Shown: positions 1 to 7,923 of the stretch, one piece after another | Layout: each line of letters opens with the position of its first letter | Numbering within the stretch: the stretch's first letter is position 1 | Origin: a virus | Length of the DNA stretch: 24,995 nucleotides | Virus record (IMG/VR): IMGVR_UViG_3300029448_000399 | Location: 273 to 25,267 of that record | Direction: 5' to 3' (one strand) | Position numbers and translations under genes: made by a program | Notes under the pieces: model-generated | Databases searched by the model: none | What the model was told of the DNA's origin: nothing | What the model saw: only the letters and a program-made list of their open reading frames with translations

Positions 1-2
1 TT

Positions 3-2489
3 AGTATTAATTTAATAGACACTTTTGACACAAATAGTACTACAAGTATTGCAACATCAGATTTAGATGCAAGTTTTGTTATTCCTAGTGGAGCATTTAC
101 AGTACAAAATAGTGTACCTGATATGAAAGTTTTAGATTTTCTAAGTGGCTTATTTAAAATGTTTAATCTTACAGCTACAACTAAAAATGGTTTAACTACA
201 GTAGACACACTAAATAGTTTTTATACTAACGGAACTGTTACAAATATTTCAGAGTTTGTAGACAACACAACAAAAACAGTTGACAAAGCTTTACCGTATA
301 GAGCAATCAATTTTAGATATGAAGACACAGGGAACATATTAGCTAAACAACACAACGAACAATTTCAATCGGATTGGGGCAGCATAAGTTATGATGATGA
401 CGGAACATTAGATAGTAATAATAATACTTATGAAGTAATTGTACCATTTCAACATATGAAGTTTGAAAGATTATATGATGGATCTACAGCTAAAAATATA
501 CAAGTAGGACATTTGTTAGATGACAAACAAGAAGCATATTTAGGAAAGCCGTTATTGTTTTATCCTATACATACAACGGAGATACCGTCACCAACATCAT
601 TTAATTTAGTAACAGAAATATCAGGTTATGACGCAGGATCTAATAATACAGAAGCAACACAATCTGCATATTGGATTCCTAGCAATACTCCTGCATTATT
701 AAATAACGATACTGGATATCCTGAAACAATACATTTTGGTTTAGAAGAAAACGAATGGAATGCTCCTGATACTACTTGGACAGACTCAATATTTGAAAAA
801 TATTACAGATCGTATATAGAAAATGTTTTTAGAACTAATGAAAGGTTAACAAAAATAAAAGCAAAATTACCTTTAAAGTTTTTACAGAATTATAGTCTAG
901 CAGATGAATTACAAATAAATGATCTTACATATAGAATAAATAGCATAACAACTAATTTACAAACTGGAGAAGCGTCATTAGAATTATTAAATGGTAGAGA
1001 AGCTATTGCAGCGACAGGAGCAGCTACAGTTAGCACAACAATTTCTTCTACTAATAATGCGAACGCAAATACAGCGTGTGGGCTTACATTAAACACTACA
1101 GTGCATTATTCTGGATCTTTAGGTAATACTACTCGATTATTTACATCAAGTGCTTTAACGACAGCGTATACAGGTTCTGGAAATTATCATAGATTTCCTG
1201 GTAATTATTATGCAACTATAGATAGCAACGGATATGTTTCTAATTATAATCCGTGTCCAACACTTTCGCCAGTAGTTACAACAAGTACAGCTAGTAGTGT
1301 AACATATTCATCATTTACATTAAACGGTAATTTAAACACAGCAAATGGTACAGTATCTGCAAGAGGGTTTTATTGGGGTACAAATGCTTCGTATGCAAGT
1401 AATACAAAAGAAGCAGTATCAGGAACAAGTACTGGTGTATACAGTTTAAGCAAATCTTCAGGAATTGTAGCTAATACACCTTATTATGTAACAGCATATG
1501 CTATTAATCAACACGGAGAAGGAGTAGGATCAACTATAAGTTTTACTACAAACAATCAACCAGTAGCACCGACAGTTACAGCAGAGCCTGAAGATAATGT
1601 AGGAGAAACAAGTTTTACTGCAGAATTAGAAATAACAGCAGACGGTGGTGCAACAATAAATGGAGCAGGATTTTATATGGGTACAAATAGTTCTAGTGCA
1701 ACTGCAAATACACATTATGATATATCTCCTGCACCTACAAGTACTGGTACAAAACAATATGATTTTACAGGATTAACTGGGAATACAAATTATTATTATT
1801 GGGGAACAGCAACAAATACATTTAGTGCTACAAAAGGTGTATCTAGTTCTTATACACAAGTTACAACAAATGCAGCACCAAATTGGACAACACATACACC
1901 TATACAGTATCACGCTACTGATTCTTATTTAGCTTGTGTATCTTCAGCAGGACAACAAACATTATATTCGTCAGGTACTAATAATACATTTGGAGCAGGT
2001 CTAACACTATACACTAATAATGGTTTAACAAATTTAGCTGCTAACGGTTATTATTCTTATCAAAATTATGTATATCAAATATCAGGTGGTAATGGTGTAT
2101 TAGGAGCACAAACAGCTTGTAATTTATCGATCTACAGACTAAGGTTAAGTGCAGGTTATCCTTCTACATCTTATACGAGTTCTGCTGCAGCGTGTTCGTC
2201 ATCTCTAGGATCTGTTTACGCATACTATAACGGAGCATTAAGTACAGGGAAACAGTTATGGACATCAACAGCATTAACAACTAAGTTTACAGGTGCAGGT
2301 ACACAGGGCTATCCACAATATTTAACACCAACACAATATGCAGTAAAAGCACAAAGACAACATTTTGTATCAGGTTATAACTTATGGTTAGACTTAGGAT
2401 CTACAGTTTATGTTGGATTAATAGATACGACAGGATTATGGAAGCTAACTTATTATGATTATGCAAACGGAACATTAGGTTGTCCATAA
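3..2489 (+). CDS. Tail hub/tip structural protein with FN3-like and Cys-bounded modules (5' partial)
   Basis: The reading frame is open from the window edge, so the true start lies upstream; the first in-frame ATG (123) is internal. The N-terminal third, with a DFLSGLFKMFNL segment near residue 45 and a later PFQHM segment, resembles a tail hub or tip protein repeatedly found beside tape measure genes in Bacteroidetes phages. Two fibronectin-III-like domains follow (about bases 1258-1555 and 1558-1878), with the YWGT..., TPYYVTAYA and NYYYWGTAT strands typical of the fold. Three Thr/Ser/Tyr-rich modules bounded by cysteines lie around them (about 1070-1262, 1913-2125 and 2188-2489). FN3 and Cys modules suggest a surface-exposed adhesin role at the tail tip, probably contacting host glycans. 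The tape measure gene lies just downstream, which supports a tail role. The family match is from memory; the modular layout is seen directly. Confidence 0.7.
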   Translation, partial: SINLIDTFDTNSTTSIATSDLDASFVIPSGAFTVQNSVPDMKVLDFLSGLFKMFNLTATTKNGLTTVDTLNSFYTNGTVTNISEFVDNTTKTVDKALPYRAINFRYEDTGNILAKQHNEQFQSDWGSISYDDDGTLDSNNNTYEVIVPFQHMKFERLYDGSTAKNIQVGHLLDDKQEAYLGKPLLFYPIHTTEIPSPTSFNLVTEISGYDAGSNNTEATQSAYWIPSNTPALLNNDTGYPETIHFGLEENEWNAPDTTWTDSIFEKYYRSYIENVFRTNERLTKIKAKLPLKFLQNYSLADELQINDLTYRINSITTNLQTGEASLELLNGREAIAATGAATVSTTISSTNNANANTACGLTLNTTVHYSGSLGNTTRLFTSSALTTAYTGSGNYHRFPGNYYATIDSNGYVSNYNPCPTLSPVVTTSTASSVTYSSFTLNGNLNTANGTVSARGFYWGTNASYASNTKEAVSGTSTGVYSLSKSSGIVANTPYYVTAYAINQHGEGVGSTISFTTNNQPVAPTVTAEPEDNVGETSFTAELEITADGGATINGAGFYMGTNSSSATANTHYDISPAPTSTGTKQYDFTGLTGNTNYYYWGTATNTFSATKGVSSSYTQVTTNAAPNWTTHTPIQYHATDSYLACVSSAGQQTLYSSGTNNTFGAGLTLYTNNGLTNLAANGYYSYQNYVYQISGGNGVLGAQTACNLSIYRLRLSAGYPSTSYTSSAAACSSSLGSVYAYYNGALSTGKQLWTSTALTTKFTGAGTQGYPQYLTPTQYAVKAQRQHFVSGYNLWLDLGSTVYVGLIDTTGLWKLTYYDYANGTLGCP

Positions 2490-2505
2490 AAAAAACAGAA
2501 TTAAG

Positions 2506-2521
2506 TTATTATATATTTATG
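2506..2521 (+). promoter_or_regulatory. Repeated promoter-like motif, copy A
   Basis: The sequence TTATTATATATTTATG ends in the ATG at 2519. An A8 run ending in ACA lies 8 bp upstream and overlaps the stop of the tail hub gene. The same arrangement occurs at 4431, 5832 and 8575. If transcription starts at or near the A of ATG, TATTAT falls at the -10 position. Promoter function is inferred from repetition and spacing. Confidence 0.55.
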
Positions 2522-2668
2522 ATACATAGCATTATCGAATTATTAAAATATTCTAAGAGCAAAAGCGAAATAGTGCAAATAGCTAAAGGCAAGTATAAAT
2601 TGCCAAATAGTGTAAAGGAAGCGTTTAACCAAATTAAAACCGAAATCAAGTGGCAGTCAAAAAAGTAA
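2519..2668 (+). CDS. Small basic protein of unknown function before the tape measure gene
   Basis: A 49-residue Lys-rich protein with no recognised domain; it looks helical, with a hydrophobic N-terminal stretch and a charged remainder. I chose the ATG at 2519 because it terminates a promoter-like motif seen at three other gene starts. A TTG at 2480 in the same frame would start inside the tail hub gene. It overlaps the first 19 bases of the tape measure gene in another frame. In many siphophages the slot before the tape measure holds tail assembly chaperones, but this protein is far shorter than those and shows no clear slippery site, so that role is only a possibility. Confidence 0.5.
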   Translation: MIHSIIELLKYSKSKSEIVQIAKGKYKLPNSVKEAFNQIKTEIKWQSKK

Positions 2669-4413
2669 TTGAGTTAGAAGTAGATCTTAAAAAAGCACAA
2701 CAAGACATACAAGATATTCGTGAACAATTTGTTGATCTACAAAAATCTGTAGAGGGCGTAGAAAAACAAGGTAAAAAAACTAATAGCAATCTTAAAAAAG
2801 GTTTTAAAGGTTTAAAGGGTGCTGTAGATAAAATTAAAAAAGGATTTAGCTCTATGGGTATGGCGTTAAAAGCAATACCTGTTTTATTAGTAGTAGAAGC
2901 ATTTAATGTATTTAAACAAGTACTAGGAGAAAATCAAAGGGTGTCAGACGCTTTTGCAGTAGCATTTGGTACAGTATCAAATATATTTAATGACTTTATA
3001 AATTTTGTATTAGATAATTCAAGTACTGTAGTAGAATTTTTTAAAGCAATATTTGAAGATCCATTACAAAGCATTAAAGATTTAGGTAGTGCTATAAAAG
3101 CAAACATTATAGAAAGATTTGAATCTGCATTAGAAGCAATAGGATTTTTAGGTGACGCAATAGTAAAAGTATTTAAAGGAGACTTTGCAGGAGCAGCAGA
3201 ATCAGCAAAAGAAGCAGGTAAAGAATTAATTGACTCTGTTACTGGTGTTGATGATACATTTGACAAAGTAGCTAATACTGCAGAAAAAGTAGTTAAAACA
3301 ATAAAAGACGTTGCTACAAGTGCATTCGAAGGTGCAAAAGCAGAAGTAGAGTTAGCAAAAGCTGCAGAGATAGCATCGGCAGAACAAGAGAAATTAAGAT
3401 TAGTAAACCTTAAAGCTGCAGAAGAACAAAGACAAATTCGTGATGATGTTAGTGAAACAATAGATAATAGAATTGCAGCTAACAAAAAATTAGGTGAGAT
3501 ATTAGAAGCAGGAATACAACAAGAATTAGAATTAGCACAAATACAAGCAGACGCAGCAGCTGCAGCACTAGCAAATAATAGTACAAAAACAGAACTAATA
3601 GCAGCAGATATTAGAGCACAAGCTGCACTATTAGAAATAGAAGAAAGATTAGGTGGTCAGAGATCTGAACAGATAGTTAATGAAACTAGTTTATTAAGAG
3701 AAAAATTAGATCTACAAAACGCTGAAGCTATAGCAGGTAGCGAAGAAACATTGCGTGTATTAGAAGGGCAGAAAATGATCGAAGATGGTATATTAGATCG
3801 TTTAGCTTTAGAAAGACAAGTTGCAGAAGAACAGAAACGAATAGCACAAGAACAATTTGATAATACGGCTGCAATATTTAAAGAAGGTACTATTGAATAT
3901 GAAAACGCTTTAAAAGAAAGAAATGCAGCAGAAGAAAATTTTAACAATATAAATGTATCTTTAAAGAAACAAGAAGAAGAAGCAAAACTTGCAATAGTAT
4001 CTGACGGTTTAAGTGCAGTTGGATCACTATTAGGAGAAGCGTCTGTAGCAGGTAAAGCAGTAGCTGTAGCACAATCTATTATAAATACATATCAAGGTAT
4101 GACAAAAGCATTAGGACAGACAGGTATATTCGGTGTTGTAGCAGCAGCAGGAGTATTAGCGTCAGGTATGGCTTCTGTAAAAAAGATAATATCTACTAAA
4201 GTACCAGGTGCTAATGATAATGTAGGTGGTGGTGCTATGAGTAATACTGTAACAGAAACAGCACAAATACCTGCGTTTAATGTAGTAGGAGCTTCGCCAA
4301 TTAATCAAATAACAGAAGCATTAAATAAACCACAAAGAGCATTTGTAGTATCTAGTGACGTAACAACAGCACAACAATTAGACAGAAATATTATAAACGA
4401 AAGTGGAATATAA
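2650..4413 (+). CDS. Tail tape measure protein
   Basis: A 587-residue protein starting at GTG, overlapping the upstream small ORF by 19 bases. The N-terminus (IELEVDLKKAQQDI and following) is a long amphipathic helix. A hydrophobic segment near residue 75 (AIPVLLVVEAFNVFKQV) is followed by long Ala/Glu/Gln-rich coiled coil between about residues 220 and 450. A second hydrophobic Ala/Gly-rich stretch near residues 490-515 (GVVAAAGVLASGMASV) precedes a disordered tail. This helix-membrane-coiled coil-membrane pattern is typical of tape measure proteins, which set tail length and help DNA enter the cell. At roughly 1.5 angstrom per residue it would suit a short siphovirus tail of about 90 nm. 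A podovirus-type internal ejection protein is the main alternative. Confidence 0.75.
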   Translation: MAVKKVIELEVDLKKAQQDIQDIREQFVDLQKSVEGVEKQGKKTNSNLKKGFKGLKGAVDKIKKGFSSMGMALKAIPVLLVVEAFNVFKQVLGENQRVSDAFAVAFGTVSNIFNDFINFVLDNSSTVVEFFKAIFEDPLQSIKDLGSAIKANIIERFESALEAIGFLGDAIVKVFKGDFAGAAESAKEAGKELIDSVTGVDDTFDKVANTAEKVVKTIKDVATSAFEGAKAEVELAKAAEIASAEQEKLRLVNLKAAEEQRQIRDDVSETIDNRIAANKKLGEILEAGIQQELELAQIQADAAAAALANNSTKTELIAADIRAQAALLEIEERLGGQRSEQIVNETSLLREKLDLQNAEAIAGSEETLRVLEGQKMIEDGILDRLALERQVAEEQKRIAQEQFDNTAAIFKEGTIEYENALKERNAAEENFNNINVSLKKQEEEAKLAIVSDGLSAVGSLLGEASVAGKAVAVAQSIINTYQGMTKALGQTGIFGVVAAAGVLASGMASVKKIISTKVPGANDNVGGGAMSNTVTETAQIPAFNVVGASPINQITEALNKPQRAFVVSSDVTTAQQLDRNIINESGI

Positions 4414-4430
4414 AAAAAACACTAAATAAA

Positions 4431-4446
4431 TTATTATATACTTATG
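4431..4446 (+). promoter_or_regulatory. Repeated promoter-like motif, copy B
   Basis: TTATTATATACTTATG ends in the ATG of the protease gene at 4444. An A8 run ending in ACA, which overlaps the tape measure stop codon, lies 9 bp upstream. It differs from copies A and D at one base. The spacer 4414-4443 contains nothing else, so this is the only candidate signal for the head gene block. Confidence 0.6.
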
Positions 4447-5613
4447 AGAATAGTTGAATTAATATTAGATGAAGAACAAGAGTATTCTGGAATAGAAGCA
4501 ATATCTATAGTAGAAAAACCTGCAATCGAAGAAGATTTTATTACACTTAATAAAGATGTAGAGTATAAACTTGCAGAAGTAGATAATGAAAAAAGAATAC
4601 TACTAGGGGCATTATTAATACCTAATAAACCTATTTTACGAATGGGAGAAGATGGAGAGTATTATATTTATTTTTCTAAAGACACGGTGCGTAAAGCAAG
4701 TGAATTATATTTAATGGAAGGTAATCAGAATAATGCAACACTAGAACATCAAATGCAATTAAAAGGTTTAAGTCTAGTAGAGTCTTGGATTGTAGAAGAT
4801 CAAGAAAAAGATAAAACTGCATTCTACGGTTTAAAATATCCTGTAGGTACTTGGGTAGGATCTGTTAAAGTAAACAGCGATAAAGTATGGCAAGAGTTTG
4901 TAAAGAGTGGTGCTGTTAAAGGTTTTTCAATAGAAGGCTATTTTCAAGATAAGTCTGCAAAAAAAGAATCTAATCTTTCTGCTATAGAAATGCAAGAAGC
5001 AGAACACTTACTATCAAACATAAAAGACATTGTATCAGGAGTTAAAGTAACACTAGAATCTTATAACGATTATCCTGCTTCTGTAAAGAGTAATGCAAAG
5101 AGAGGTATTGAGTTAAATGCAAAAGTAAATAATAAATGCGCAACAGACGTTGGTAAAATAAGAGCACAGCAATTAGCAAAGGGAGAAAATATAAGCGTAG
5201 CTACTATTAAAAGAATGTACAGCTATCTATCAAGAGCAGAAGAATACTATGATCCAAATGATTCTAAAGCGTGTGGTACAATATCATATTTATTATGGGG
5301 TGGACTATCTGCAAAGAATTGGGCAAGAGGTAAAATGAATGAACTTAATTTATATACCGAAAAAATAAATGACGAGTATGCAATAATTGATGATCGTTTA
5401 GCATATAGTACTCCTGAAAAAGCAGAAGAAATAGCAAAGAACATAGGTTGCGAAGGACATCATACACACGATTTCGAAGGACAAACTTGGTATATGCCGT
5501 GTGACGCACACGAAACAGCATTAAAAAAACCTTGTTGGAATGGTTACGAGCAAATCGGAACTAAGATGAAGAACGGTAAAAAAGTACCAAACTGTGTACC
5601 TATAAAAAAATAA
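4444..5613 (+). CDS. XkdF-like prohead serine protease with mosaic C-terminal domains
   Basis: A 389-residue protein whose first ~165 residues match the XkdF-like phage protease family (Peptidase_S78_2 type), beginning with the typical EEQEYSGIEAISIVEKPAI segment. The likely catalytic His102 lies in LEHQ and Ser162 in KGFSIEGYF, the arrangement of HK97-type prohead proteases that trim capsid and scaffold during assembly. Three more units follow: a helical module at about 205-300 (SYNDYP... VGKIRAQQLA... SYLLWGG), a Cys/His unit at about 330-357 (GCEGHHTH... YMPCDAH) and a short tail at about 361-389 (CWNGYEQIG... KKVPNCVP). Similar units recur at the ends of other phage head proteins; their function is unknown to me. 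The gene leads the head block and is preceded by promoter-like motif copy B. Confidence 0.75.
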   Translation: MRIVELILDEEQEYSGIEAISIVEKPAIEEDFITLNKDVEYKLAEVDNEKRILLGALLIPNKPILRMGEDGEYYIYFSKDTVRKASELYLMEGNQNNATLEHQMQLKGLSLVESWIVEDQEKDKTAFYGLKYPVGTWVGSVKVNSDKVWQEFVKSGAVKGFSIEGYFQDKSAKKESNLSAIEMQEAEHLLSNIKDIVSGVKVTLESYNDYPASVKSNAKRGIELNAKVNNKCATDVGKIRAQQLAKGENISVATIKRMYSYLSRAEEYYDPNDSKACGTISYLLWGGLSAKNWARGKMNELNLYTEKINDEYAIIDDRLAYSTPEKAEEIAKNIGCEGHHTHDFEGQTWYMPCDAHETALKKPCWNGYEQIGTKMKNGKKVPNCVPIKK

Positions 5614-5615
5614 CT

Positions 5616-5651
5616 ATGAATTGTAACTGCGAATATTGTATTTGTAAATAA
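5616..5651 (+). CDS. 11-residue Cys-rich micro-ORF (MNCNCEYCICK)
   Basis: A tiny ORF two bases after the protease stop, ending in a TAATG that also starts the next gene. Four of its eleven residues are cysteine, spaced C-x-C-x2-C-x-C, which would suit metal or Fe-S binding. It may be a real micropeptide or just a translational bridge between neighbours. No family is known to me, so confidence is low. Confidence 0.3.
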   Translation: MNCNCEYCICK

Positions 5652-5794
5652 TGCCAAAAAAAGAAAACTACTTTAAAACACCTAGTAGAACGTCACCCAA
5701 AAGCAGTAGACGTGCTTGTCTATGTGCTGACAATACTTATAGTCGTAAATGCTGTGACGGATCTATGGAAGCGCAAGGCATAGGGCGTGTATAA
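5651..5794 (+). CDS. Small Cys-rich phage protein (RACLC...KCCDG type)
   Basis: A 47-residue protein sharing one base with the preceding stop codon (TAATG). The N-terminal half is basic and Ser/Thr/Pro-rich. The C-terminal half has the compact motif RRACLCADNTYSRKCCDG and ends in AQGIGRV. I recognise this pattern as a small conserved ORF found near the head genes of many Bacteroidetes phages, but no function is established that I know of. Four cysteines as C-x-C and CC could bind metal. The position between protease and scaffold suggests a virion or assembly role. The compact conserved motif makes it more credible than a chance ORF. Confidence 0.65.
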   Translation: MPKKENYFKTPSRTSPKSSRRACLCADNTYSRKCCDGSMEAQGIGRV

Positions 5795-5831
5795 AAAACA
5801 GCGTTTAAAAATGTCAAAAAATATATAGTAT

Positions 5832-5847
5832 TTATTATATATGTATG
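5832..5847 (+). promoter_or_regulatory. Repeated promoter-like motif, copy C
   Basis: TTATTATATATGTATG ends in the ATG at 5845 of the scaffold-like gene. The nearest A-tract (AAAAAATA) lies about 8 bp upstream, matching the spacing of the other copies though the CA is replaced by TA; a true AAAAAACA lies farther back at 5793. It is the most divergent copy. Confidence 0.5.
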
Positions 5848-6471
5848 AATGCTACAGAAATTTTATCAAAGGTCAAAACTTTATTAGGGGTTGATCCTAG
5901 TAATGTAGACGTAAAGCTTGAAAGTGTTTCTTTAGAAGAAATGACTTTAGAGAATGGTACTGTATTATCTGCAGAGAAGTTTGACGCAGGTAATGAAGTA
6001 TTTATTAAAACAGATGACGAAAACGTACCATTACCAATGGGAGAGTATGAGTTATCAGACAATAGAATATTAATCGTTAAAACAGAAGGTATGATAGAAG
6101 ATATCAAAAATTCAGAGGAAGTAGTGGAAGAAACTGCAGAAGCAGTAGAAGACACAAACTTAGAAGAAGCACCTGTTCAAGAAGAAGAAAAATCAGAAAT
6201 GAACTATGCAACTAAGGAAGAACTTACAGCTTTAGCAGAATCTGTGGAAGAAGTTAAGGGACAACTACAAGAAATCATTGACACAATCGGTGGTGAAAAA
6301 AAGGAAAAAGAAGAAATGGCTAAGCAAGAAGAATTATCAAAACCTGCTTCAGAAGGAATTAAACATTCTCCTGAAACAAGTGAAACAAAACTTGGTGCTA
6401 GATATGCTACGAATTCGAATCAGAATACTACTTACAACAGAGTATTACAAGCAATAACTAATAATAATTAA
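5845..6471 (+). CDS. Capsid scaffold-like head assembly protein
   Basis: A 208-residue acidic protein two genes before the major capsid. The N-terminal ~75 residues form a beta-rich unit (LENGTVLSAEKFDAGNEVFI, PLPMGEYELSDNRILIV) that recurs before capsid genes in Bacteroidetes phages. The middle is a Glu-rich helical region (about 90-155) likely to form coiled coil, as expected of a scaffold. The end (QNTTYNRVLQAITNN) is Asn/Thr-rich. Scaffolds guide capsid assembly inside the prohead and are usually removed by the prohead protease, which here lies just upstream. The call rests mainly on position and composition. The N-terminal unit could instead serve in capsid binding or decoration. Confidence 0.6.
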   Translation: MNATEILSKVKTLLGVDPSNVDVKLESVSLEEMTLENGTVLSAEKFDAGNEVFIKTDDENVPLPMGEYELSDNRILIVKTEGMIEDIKNSEEVVEETAEAVEDTNLEEAPVQEEEKSEMNYATKEELTALAESVEEVKGQLQEIIDTIGGEKKEKEEMAKQEELSKPASEGIKHSPETSETKLGARYATNSNQNTTYNRVLQAITNNN

Positions 6472-6483
6472 AAATAATTTAAA

Positions 6484-6900
6484 ATGTCAACAACAACAAC
6501 TATTTCAAATGACGTTACTAGAATTTTTTCTAAACAAGAAACGTTAACTGCTGCACAAACATTAGCTGCTGCAGATTCAGGAAAGACATTCCTAATAAGT
6601 GGTACAGGTTATACTGTAACATTACCTGCTCCTACAGCAGGGTGGAGTGCAAAGTTTATCGTAGCTGCTGCATTTACTACTGACTGTGTTGTACAAACAC
6701 CTGCTGATAATAGAGATATCTTAAACGGTGGTGTAATTGTAAACGGTGCAATCGTAGAAGCTGACGCAGTAGATCAAGTAACTTTTGAGGACGGTGCAGA
6801 GAGCATAGGAGATCACATTGAAATTTCAAGTGATGGTACTAACTATTACTTATCAGGTAATGGTAATGCAGCTTCATCAATAACAGTAGGGGAACTATAA
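6484..6900 (+). CDS. Probable head decoration or minor capsid protein
   Basis: A 138-residue protein, Ala/Thr/Gly-rich and predicted to be almost entirely beta, with no cysteine pairs or charged helices. Motifs such as GYTVTLPAPTAGWSAKFIV and NYYLSGNGNA resemble the small beta-sandwich domains found in tail fibres and capsid decoration proteins. It lies 12 bases after the scaffold-like gene and 24 before the major capsid gene, the usual slot for a decoration or head-stabilising protein. Starts with an A-rich leader (ATTTAAAATG). I do not recognise a named family, so the function is inferred from context. Confidence 0.5.
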   Translation: MSTTTTISNDVTRIFSKQETLTAAQTLAAADSGKTFLISGTGYTVTLPAPTAGWSAKFIVAAAFTTDCVVQTPADNRDILNGGVIVNGAIVEADAVDQVTFEDGAESIGDHIEISSDGTNYYLSGNGNAASSITVGEL

Positions 6901-6924
6901 TAATAATAAATAATAAATTTTAAA

Positions 6925-7854
6925 ATGGCAACAACTAATAATTTAACAACAACATATGCAGGAGAGTTTGCAGGTAAGTATATCTCTGCAGCATTATTGA
7001 GTGGTAAAACTTTAGCTGAAGGAAATATTACAGTAGTTCCTAATGTAAAGTTTAAGCAAGTAATGAAAAAAGTTTCTACAAATGGTATCGTAAAAGATTC
7101 TACTTGTGACTTTGATCCAACTTCGACACTTACTTTAACAGAAAGAATTTTACAACCTGAAGAATTTCAAGTAAACCTACAGTTATGTAAGCAAGACTTT
7201 CAATCAGACTGGGAAGCAGTACAAATGGGTTATTCTGCATTCGATAATTTACCACCACAATTTAGTGACTTTTTAATTGCACACGTTGCAGATAAAGTTG
7301 CTCAAAAAATGGAGCAAAATATTTGGGCAGGTACTAACGCTAACGCAGGAGAATTTGACGGATTTAAAACAACACTACTAGCAGACGGTGATGTAGTTGA
7401 CGTTGCAGGTCAAGCAAGTACTTCTGCTAACGTTGCAGCAGAAATTGGTAAAGTAGTAGACGCTATTCCATCAACAATTTATGGAGATGAGGATCTAGTT
7501 GTCTATGTACCAAATAACATTTACAGAAACTACATTAGAAGTTTAGGTGGATATGGTGCTAACGGTTTAGGTGCAGCAGGTACAAACAACGAAGGTAACC
7601 AATGGTATAATATGGGTAATGCAGTATCTTTTGATGGTATTCAGTTAGTGTTAGCTACTGGATTAGCAAGTGATACAATGGTAGCTGCTCAAAAATCAAA
7701 CTTGTTCTTTGGAACTGGTCTAATGGCAGATCAAAACGAAGTAAAAGTAATTGATATGGCAGACATAGATGGAAGCCAAAACGTTAGAGTAGTAATGAGA
7801 TTTACTGCAGGAATACAGCACGGTATCGGATCTGATATTGTACTTTATTCATAA
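6925..7854 (+). CDS. Major capsid protein
   Basis: A 309-residue protein resembling the HK97-fold major capsid proteins of Bacteroidetes phages. Supporting segments are an N-terminal arm (TYAGEFAGKYISAALLSGKTL), a spine-helix-like stretch near residues 105-140 (FSDFLIAHVADKVAQKMEQNIWAG) and a C-terminal beta region with VVYVPNNIYRNYIRSLGG and NVRVVMRFTAGIQHG. Length fits the family. The leader ATTTTAAAATG is the usual A-rich flavobacterial start context. A strong terminator follows 22 bases after the stop, as expected for a highly expressed gene ending a transcript. It may be cleaved by the XkdF-like protease at 4444-5613. Confidence 0.85.
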   Translation: MATTNNLTTTYAGEFAGKYISAALLSGKTLAEGNITVVPNVKFKQVMKKVSTNGIVKDSTCDFDPTSTLTLTERILQPEEFQVNLQLCKQDFQSDWEAVQMGYSAFDNLPPQFSDFLIAHVADKVAQKMEQNIWAGTNANAGEFDGFKTTLLADGDVVDVAGQASTSANVAAEIGKVVDAIPSTIYGDEDLVVYVPNNIYRNYIRSLGGYGANGLGAAGTNNEGNQWYNMGNAVSFDGIQLVLATGLASDTMVAAQKSNLFFGTGLMADQNEVKVIDMADIDGSQNVRVVMRFTAGIQHGIGSDIVLYS

Positions 7855-7876
7855 TAAATAATTGTATAACAATAAA

Positions 7877-7911
7877 GGGTAGGTGGCACTATACTACCTA
7901 CCTTTTTTTTT
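7877..7911 (+). terminator. Rho-independent terminator after the major capsid gene
   Basis: GGTAGGT (7878-7884) pairs with ACCTACC (7896-7902), extended by a G-T and G-C pair inside and A-T pairs outside, followed by an uninterrupted run of nine T. This is one of only two clear GC-containing hairpin plus T-run structures I found in the window. Confidence 0.85.
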
Positions 7912-7923
7912 AAAAAATAAGAT

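Noticed and set aside
2487-2496. A8 run near the hub gene stop as a ribosomal frameshift site
   Set aside because: The run follows the stop codon instead of preceding it, and the same run appears at the tape measure stop as part of the promoter-like signal, so regulation explains it better.
2480-2518. TTG start extending the small gene at 2519 upstream
   Set aside because: It begins inside the tail hub gene and would place the repeated motif within coding sequence. The ATG at 2519 ends the motif exactly as at three other genes.
2934-3485. Long open frame on the - strand (183 codons) inside the tape measure gene
   Set aside because: It mirrors the Ala/Glu-rich coding strand, is Ser/Ala/Leu-rich without motifs, and lacks a plausible start context. 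Similar reverse frames at 3657, 11351, 12704, 13202 and 22307 are also shadows.
5811-5828. ATG opening a tiny frame (MSKNI) in the spacer before the scaffold-like gene
   Set aside because: Five codons only, no start context, and it lies within the promoter-like region.
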